From assembly GCA_044370375.1 (NCBI GenBank), contig JBILVQ010000117.1:1-9620 (forward strand): a DNA stretch of 9,620 bases, given 5' to 3'. Of the stretch, positions 5,381-9,620 are shown one piece after another. Made by a program: the position numbers and the translations under genes. Numbering within the stretch: position 1 is the stretch's first letter; each line of letters begins with the position of its first letter. This DNA comes from JBILVQ01 sp044370375. Its GTDB lineage: Bacteria > Bacteroidota > Bacteroidia > UBA4408. The notes beneath the pieces were generated by a model. It saw nothing but the letters and a program-made list of their open reading frames with translations. It had not been told where the DNA came from and made no database searches.

Positions 5381-7219
5381 TTAAACAGCAGCTAATGGTA
5401 AACTGTTTGGATTAACTTTTTTGTTGCCATCTTTTCCGTTTTTGTCTTTGGCGTTCTTTGAGCCTTTTCCACCTTTAGCGTTGGCAGCAGCTTCGGCTTC
5501 CGCTTCGGCTTTTGCAGCAGCCTGAGCCGCTTGAGCCGCAGCTTGTTCAGCAGCCTCAGCCGCAGCTTTTTTAGCGGCTTTTTCTGCCTCAAGCGCAGCT
5601 TTTTCTGCCTCGGTAAGAATGGTAGGGTTCAACTTTATGTCGCGGTTAATCTCTTGAAATCCACTTGATGCAGTTAAATCAAGGTCTTCTGAAAAGATTG
5701 GGTTTCCGTCAGCTTCAACCTTTACAGAGTACTTTGCACCCGGACTAACTGCAAATTTAAATTTACCGGTAGTGTAGTTAGCAATATAAGTCTTGCTTGC
5801 TCCTGAACCGGTCATGCTGGTAACAGTTGCTTTACAGGTTGGGAATACAGTGGCGGTAGGGTCAACGTTGTTAATAATGGTACCATTATAAATCGTCATG
5901 GCAACCGGTGCCTTGTCGTTGAATGTGGCCATGTAAATATCTTCACCACCCTGGGTGTCGCTTCTTGTAGAAGAAAAATAAGCTGTTTTTCCGTCAAGTG
6001 ACATTACCAAAGAGGTTTCATCTTCTGGCGTATTCAATGGATAACCTAAGTTTACCGGCTTGCTGAAAGACTTGGTAGAAGCATCAAAGGTTGACATCAG
6101 AATGTCCATTCCACCCATTGTTTCGTGACCTTCAGAAGAGAAATAAAATGTTTTTCCATCAGAAGCAAGATAAGGATAACCCTCATCGTATTCTGTGCTT
6201 AGGTCTTTAACAATGGTGGCAGGCCCCCAAATTCCATCACTTCCTTTTTCAGACATATAAATATCAGTTCCTCCAATTCCACCTTTTTTGTCGCTTACAA
6301 AAAAGATGATGGTACCTTCAGGGTTCAGACAAGCTCCGCGCTCTTTGTACTTGCTGTTGATGTTGGCACCCAATTCAACAGGTGTATTCCATGTTTCGCC
6401 TTTGGCTTCAGATAACCAGATGTTACCATTTTTTTGATCATCTCTGTAAACCAATGCAATTTGTCCATCAGCATTAACAGAAAGAATTCCATCGTTTTCA
6501 TCCACATTGATGTTGGGTGAAAGCAATACTGGAGAGCTCCATTTTCCGTCTTTCAAATTACTGATAAAGGCAGTTTCGAAGTATTGACCATCAATGTTTT
6601 GGTAATTTCCAAAACCTTCGCGCTTAGAGGTGAAAAGTAAACTAGACTCGTCTGGAGTTAAAACCGGTTCATAATCAGGAAATTTTGAATTTACCCCTGA
6701 AACATTTTTTATAGTGATGTTTTTAGGGCTTTTCATGCTGGCAGAAGCAAATTGGCAAATGGCAATTTGACGATCTACCTCGGCAGAAAGCTTTTTATCT
6801 TTTGTTCCAATTAAGTTTTTGTATTTGGTAAACATGTCAGTTGCTTTATCAAACTGATTGGTAAGCTGATAAGCTGAACCCAAGTCATAAAATGCAACTT
6901 CCGGAGCGCGTTTTTCGGTTGCGGCAAACTCCTCATAGTTTCTGGAAGCGTTGGTAACAGCTTTTTCCAAGTAAGAAATAGCTTTTGCTTTTTGCCCTGC
7001 AGTTTTTAAGTAACAAAAACCAGCTTTGTAGTTCACATTGGCGTTGTTGGGGTCTGCATCGGCTAATTCTACGTATAGCGGCAAGGCCTCAGCATAGTTC
7101 TGGTATTGAAGGTGGTATTCGGCATCAGAGAATTTCTTTGCGAAATCTGGAGCCTGAGCGAAAACTCCCCCAACTAAGGTAATGGTTAACAGTAGTGAAA
7201 GGTAGGCGATTTTTTTCAT
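5381..7219 (-). CDS. secreted PorE-like TPR / PD40 protein, ending at an in-frame TAA before its OmpA-like domain
   Basis: The open part codes for 612 residues. Signal peptide: 1-22 (KKIAYLSLLLTITLVGGVFA, no lipobox Cys). TPR-like region: about 28-160 (NYAEALPLYVELADADPNNA, VAFYDLGSAYQLTNQFDKA). PD40 propeller: about 180-435 with five visible blades, near 182, 242, 293, 345 and 400, each with a DG-x-x-x-x-F/Y core and several ending G-G-x-D-I. Beta-sandwich: about 440-530. Then comes an Ala/Glu/Lys helical linker (535-580), a Gly/Lys stretch (581-602) and the end SLPLAAV. Known PorE proteins share the order TPR-WD40-CRD-OmpA_C and bridge type IX secretion parts to peptidoglycan; many related Bacteroidota proteins have unknown roles. 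The final OmpA-like domain is present in DNA but follows the stop; without the TAA the protein would be 732 residues. The gene has its own strong promoter and terminator. The PorE-like label is by architecture only. Confidence 0.85.
   Translation of the reverse strand: MKKIAYLSLLLTITLVGGVFAQAPDFAKKFSDAEYHLQYQNYAEALPLYVELADADPNNANVNYKAGFCYLKTAGQKAKAISYLEKAVTNASRNYEEFAATEKRAPEVAFYDLGSAYQLTNQFDKATDMFTKYKNLIGTKDKKLSAEVDRQIAICQFASASMKSPKNITIKNVSGVNSKFPDYEPVLTPDESSLLFTSKREGFGNYQNIDGQYFETAFISNLKDGKWSSPVLLSPNINVDENDGILSVNADGQIALVYRDDQKNGNIWLSEAKGETWNTPVELGANINSKYKERGACLNPEGTIIFFVSDKKGGIGGTDIYMSEKGSDGIWGPATIVKDLSTEYDEGYPYLASDGKTFYFSSEGHETMGGMDILMSTFDASTKSFSKPVNLGYPLNTPEDETSLVMSLDGKTAYFSSTRSDTQGGEDIYMATFNDKAPVAMTIYNGTIINNVDPTATVFPTCKATVTSMTGSGASKTYIANYTTGKFKFAVSPGAKYSVKVEADGNPIFSEDLDLTASSGFQEINRDIKLNPTILTEAEKAALEAEKAAKKAAAEAAEQAAAQAAQAAAKAEAEAEAAANAKGGKGSKNAKDKNGKDGNKKVNPNSLPLAAV
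5480..5611 (-). repeat. low-complexity Ala/Glu/Lys-coding segment
   Basis: This part of the PorE-like gene codes for residues 537-580, an Ala-rich stretch with regularly spaced Glu and Lys. The DNA is locally repetitive: CTTTTTCTGCCTC occurs at 5578-5590 and 5599-5611, and GAGCCGC/CAGCCGC units recur between 5521 and 5573. It should form a long charged single helix, like the spanning helix of TolA. The DNA repeats could promote slippage, though the reading frame is intact here. Confidence 0.75.
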
Positions 7220-7263
7220 TTTTTGAAATTTGGATTTCTAGGTACCATTATGGTTTGGTGGTG

Positions 7264-7294
7264 CAAAAATATATTTAATAGGCGAAAAAACAAA
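7264..7294 (-). promoter_or_regulatory. Bacteroidota-type promoter (TTTG-N19-TATTTTTG) of the PorE-like gene
   Basis: On the minus strand TTTG (7291-7294) and TATTTTTG (7264-7271) are exactly 19 bases apart, matching the phylum consensus for the primary sigma factor. The expected start of transcription near 7260 gives a leader of about 40 bases before the ATG at 7219. The divergent gap 7220-7354 must also hold the start for the plus-strand unit, but I see no equally good plus-strand promoter there. Confidence 0.75.
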
Positions 7295-7354
7295 AGTTTA
7301 GCGATACTTTAATTATTTTCATGCCCGAATTTTCTTAAAACTAAACGATTTTCA

Positions 7355-7903
7355 ATGAAAACAACACTTCAAAAAGGCCTTGTTGCGCTCACAGTATGCC
7401 TTTTTTTTGGGGTTTCTGTGGCCCAAACCGACTTGCCCAAGAACAACGAAACCGGACTTTTTTCTTTCGAAAAGGTTGTACAGCAGCCCAATGGCAACAA
7501 CCAGGAATTATACAGGAGGTTGATTTCTTGGGTAAATAAATATTATAAAAATCCAAAAGAAGTTATTAAAGAACAAAATGATGCTTCCCAGGAATTATTA
7601 ATTGCTCATCGGTTCAAAATTTTCAATATTCCAGAAAAGGGTGCCAAAACCGATGCCGGACTCGTTGAGTACAAATTGAGGGTAACTTGTAAGGATGGCC
7701 GATATCGTTACGAATTGACCAATATTCAATGGAAACAAACCTCCTCTTTCCCCATTGAACGATGGACCGACCCCAAATATTCCAAAGGACATCCAGAATA
7801 CGCCTCTTACCTGAAACAAGTGGAAGAACAGGTGACCATTATTTTAGACGCCCTTCAAAAGGCTATGGCAGAAACGGGGGCAAATGTAAAGGCTGACTGG
7901 TAA
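7355..7903 (+). CDS. secreted DUF4468 domain protein
   Basis: A 182-residue exported protein of unknown function. The signal peptide covers 1-23 or 24 (KKxx-type n-region MKTTLQKG, hydrophobic 9-22, ending SVAQ); no Cys follows the cleavage site, so it is not a lipoprotein. Residues about 37-126 fit DUF4468, a TBP-like fold common in Bacteroidota: FSFEKVVQQPNGNNQELYRR, then LISWVNKYYKNPKEVI, a VEYKLRVTCKDGRYRYELTN strand pair, and a WKQ end. The remainder (150-175) is predicted helix. The ATG is the first in frame and begins the signal peptide. It is followed after 5 bases by the GT2 gene and probably shares its transcript. The domain assignment is by pattern memory and no enzymatic residues are evident. 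Confidence 0.8.
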   Translation: MKTTLQKGLVALTVCLFFGVSVAQTDLPKNNETGLFSFEKVVQQPNGNNQELYRRLISWVNKYYKNPKEVIKEQNDASQELLIAHRFKIFNIPEKGAKTDAGLVEYKLRVTCKDGRYRYELTNIQWKQTSSFPIERWTDPKYSKGHPEYASYLKQVEEQVTIILDALQKAMAETGANVKADW

Positions 7904-7908
7904 TTCAA

Positions 7909-8688
7909 GTGCCTTCTCAAAGTTATATTCCTCTCACCGCTGTGGTGATTACCTTCAATGAGGAGCGGAACATTGCCCGTTGTTTAAAGTCTTTACAAAC
8001 TGTGGCTGATGAAATTGTGGTGCTGGATAGTTTTTCAACCGACCAAACTGCCATTATTGCAGCATCTTTCCCTAAGGTCAGATTTTTTCCAGCCCGGTGG
8101 ATGGGTTACGCTGCTTCAAAAAACCATGCAAACACCTTGGCATCCAACGATTGGATTTTATCTTTGGATGCCGATGAGGAATTGTCTCCACCCCTGATTG
8201 ATTCCCTCCAAAAATGGAAAGAAAAATTGTCTCCCGCACCCGCCGGGTTTAACCGTTTAACCAATTATTGCGGCCAATGGATTCGGCATTGCGGTTGGTA
8301 TCCGGATTTTAAATTCAGAGTTTTTAACCGAAATCAATTCCAATGGAAAGGAGATATTCACGAGGTACTAGCACCAACTTCATCAACCGAAACGCAAATT
8401 GTTAAATTGGACGGCAATTGCCTACATTTTAGCTACTATACGCCTGAAGAACATTTCATGCAAACTGAAAAGTTTGCTAGACTTTGGGCAATACAAGCAT
8501 TCGGTTCGGGAAGGAAGTATTCGTTTTTAAAGAGATTTTTTGGACCCGCCATTCGTTTCCTTCGCGATTATCTGCTGAAGGGCGGGATTTTAGACGGATT
8601 ATCAGGCTTCAAAATTTGTCTCGTTTCTGCCAAAGGAATTGCTCTTCGCCAAAAGTTCCTTTTTGATCTTGCTCACAAATCAAAATGA
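7909..8688 (+). CDS. GT2 glycosyltransferase, WaaE/KdtX-like (LPS core type)
   Basis: A 259-residue cytoplasmic, membrane-associated GT-A glycosyltransferase. Motifs in order: the N-terminal nucleotide-sugar fold LTAVVITFNEERNIARCL (9-26); IVVLDSFSTDQT (36-47) with D40 and D45; WILSLDADEEL (82-92), whose D87-x-D89 binds the metal and donor; FKFRVFNR (134-141); and WKGDIHEVL (146-154), the W-x-G-x-x-HE signature of WaaE-like enzymes. The C-terminal part FLRDYLLKGGILDGLSGF (217-234) is the amphipathic region of this family. Family members add glucose or a related hexose to the LPS inner core; the true substrate here is unknown. The start is GTG at 7909, 5 bases after the DUF4468 stop; the next in-frame Met (65) would remove the fold's first strands. 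Its TGA overlaps the next start as ATGA. Confidence 0.9.
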   Translation: MPSQSYIPLTAVVITFNEERNIARCLKSLQTVADEIVVLDSFSTDQTAIIAASFPKVRFFPARWMGYAASKNHANTLASNDWILSLDADEELSPPLIDSLQKWKEKLSPAPAGFNRLTNYCGQWIRHCGWYPDFKFRVFNRNQFQWKGDIHEVLAPTSSTETQIVKLDGNCLHFSYYTPEEHFMQTEKFARLWAIQAFGSGRKYSFLKRFFGPAIRFLRDYLLKGGILDGLSGFKICLVSAKGIALRQKFLFDLAHKSK

Positions 8689-9620
8689 TGTATTTGCCGG
8701 TAGTTGTTATTGATTTTTTAAAACTTGAAAACCTTAATTCCGGATTAGGTCAGTTTTGTTTTCATCTTGGGAAAGCTTTGGTTGAACAAAACAACCAACG
8801 ATTTCAATTGCATTTTTTGGTTCCTCCACAATTTGATGGCGTTTTCGGAAGTCAAGCCCAATATTTTTTTTCTGCAGATTCATCGGCTTTGCCTGCCAAC
8901 ATTTCACTTCTTCACCGCCCTCACCAGGAATCCAATTGCAAAATTAAAGCGGCAAAAATTGTCATGACCATTCATGATCTTAATTTTCTTTACAAATATG
9001 GCTGGTTCAAAAAAACATTGAAGTTATTGGCATTGAAAAAAAAGGTGAAAAGAACAAACGCACTTGCCTTTATATCGAATTTCTCAAGACAAGATTTTTT
9101 AAAGCACCTGCAGTACCCTATGCAAAGCACCAAAGTTATCCATAATGGATTATGCTTGCCTTTGCCTTCAAAAAGACCTGAAAGCGGTGTTCCTCGAAAT
9201 CCTTTTTTTTTTAGCCTTGGGGTAATTTCAGCAAAAAAGAATTTTGAGGTCCTTATTCCTTTCATGAAGTATTTTCCTGAAATGGATCTCGTTATTGCTG
9301 GGAACAAATCATCTGATTATGCTAAGAGTATAATAAAATTAGTAAAAAGTTTGTCGCTAGAAAACAGGGTATACTTTCCTGGCGAGATAAGTGAACCTGC
9401 CAAGTCTTGGTTCTATGAGCATTGTTCAGCTTTTTTATTCCCCTCTATTAGTGAAGGTTTTGGATTACCTTTAATTGAAGCCTTTTACTTCGGAAAACCT
9501 GCCTTCTGCTCCAACCTTACCAGTTTGCCTGAAATTGGCGGATCTCTTGCTCATTACTGGAATAGTTTTGATGAACAATCCATGGCCAAAGTCGTTCGTG
9601 AAGGGTTGAAGAACTGGAAC
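8685..9620 (+). CDS. GT4-family glycosyltransferase, 3' end beyond window
   Basis: 312 codons are open to the last base without a stop, so the C-terminal end is missing. The product is a GT-B glycosyltransferase of family GT4. It shows an acceptor half with a short loop at NSGLGQFCFHLGKAL (18-32), TIHDLNFL (95-102), ISNFSRQDF (130-138) and VIHNGL (151-156). The donor half has FFFSLGVISAKKNFEVLI (174-191), LVIAG (202-206), VYFPGEI (229-235) and SISEGFGLPLIEAF (254-267), with the full E257-x7-E265 motif, then SLPEIGG (280-286). Thus it should be catalytically intact, unlike the minus-strand GT4, which lacks both Glu. The start is ATG at 8685 (a second ATG follows at 8688), overlapping the GT2 stop by ATGA, a sign of coupling. 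It likely acts with the GT2 on the same LPS or surface glycan. Donor sugar not determinable. Confidence 0.9.
   Translation, partial: MMYLPVVVIDFLKLENLNSGLGQFCFHLGKALVEQNNQRFQLHFLVPPQFDGVFGSQAQYFFSADSSALPANISLLHRPHQESNCKIKAAKIVMTIHDLNFLYKYGWFKKTLKLLALKKKVKRTNALAFISNFSRQDFLKHLQYPMQSTKVIHNGLCLPLPSKRPESGVPRNPFFFSLGVISAKKNFEVLIPFMKYFPEMDLVIAGNKSSDYAKSIIKLVKSLSLENRVYFPGEISEPAKSWFYEHCSAFLFPSISEGFGLPLIEAFYFGKPAFCSNLTSLPEIGGSLAHYWNSFDEQSMAKVVREGLKNWN

Noticed and set aside
5381..5383. Reassignment of TAA as a sense codon in this organism
   Set aside because: TAA ends other genes here (MORN_2 gene, exonuclease, DUF4468 gene), and TGA and TAG also serve as stops, so a changed genetic code does not explain the interrupted frame.
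5521..5611. CRISPR-like or minisatellite array in the GC-rich repeats
   Set aside because: The repeats are short, unevenly spaced and fully explained by Ala/Glu/Lys codons in an intact reading frame.
7305..7354. Plus-strand promoter for the DUF4468 gene (TACTTTAA, TATTTTCA)
   Set aside because: Both candidates miss two positions of TAnnTTTG and lack a TTTG at 19 bases, so I do not call either.

Overview
The window looks like chromosomal DNA of a Bacteroidota species (Flavobacteriales/Cytophagia-like). The DNA is AT-rich. Secreted proteins have short signal peptides ending in A-Q. Promoters fit the Bacteroidota pattern TTTG-N19-TAnnTTTG, and Shine-Dalgarno sequences are scarce. The families present (TPR + PD40 + OmpA-like cell-envelope proteins, DUF4468, YwqK/MORN_2 proteins, the KKETGC form of MnmA) are typical of this phylum. 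No tRNA, rRNA, mobile element or CRISPR array is visible.

Layout. (1) Positions 1-1172, minus strand: a secreted MORN_2/YwqK-type repeat protein whose 3' end overlaps the start of mnmA, which runs off the left edge. (2) Positions 1289-4912, minus strand: a tight three-gene unit of a TPR/PD40 envelope protein, a DEDDh 3'-5' exonuclease with an ExoX-like C-terminal domain, and a GT4 glycosyltransferase, with gaps of 2 and 4 bases. A TAnnTTTG promoter precedes it. (3) Positions 5021-7219, minus strand: a paralogous TPR/PD40 protein with a PorE-like domain order. Its frame is cut by one in-frame TAA at 5381-5383, immediately before a 119-residue OmpA-like domain. The domain frame closes with TAG at 5021, and a perfect-stem intrinsic terminator lies just beyond. 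(4) Positions 7355-9620, plus strand, divergent from the previous gene: a secreted DUF4468 protein, a WaaE/KdtX-like GT2 glycosyltransferase and a GT4 glycosyltransferase cut by the right edge, spaced by 5 bases and then an ATGA overlap.

How the genes fit together. Most of the window concerns the cell envelope: two outer-membrane/periplasm scaffold-like proteins, three glycosyltransferases probably acting on LPS or surface polysaccharide, and two further secreted proteins. mnmA (tRNA modification) and the exonuclease are housekeeping genes carried along in these units. I see no evidence of a novel defence or mobile system. The most interesting signal is the in-frame stop that separates the OmpA-like domain from an otherwise intact PorE-like protein, with the terminator placed as though the whole 732-codon frame were one gene.
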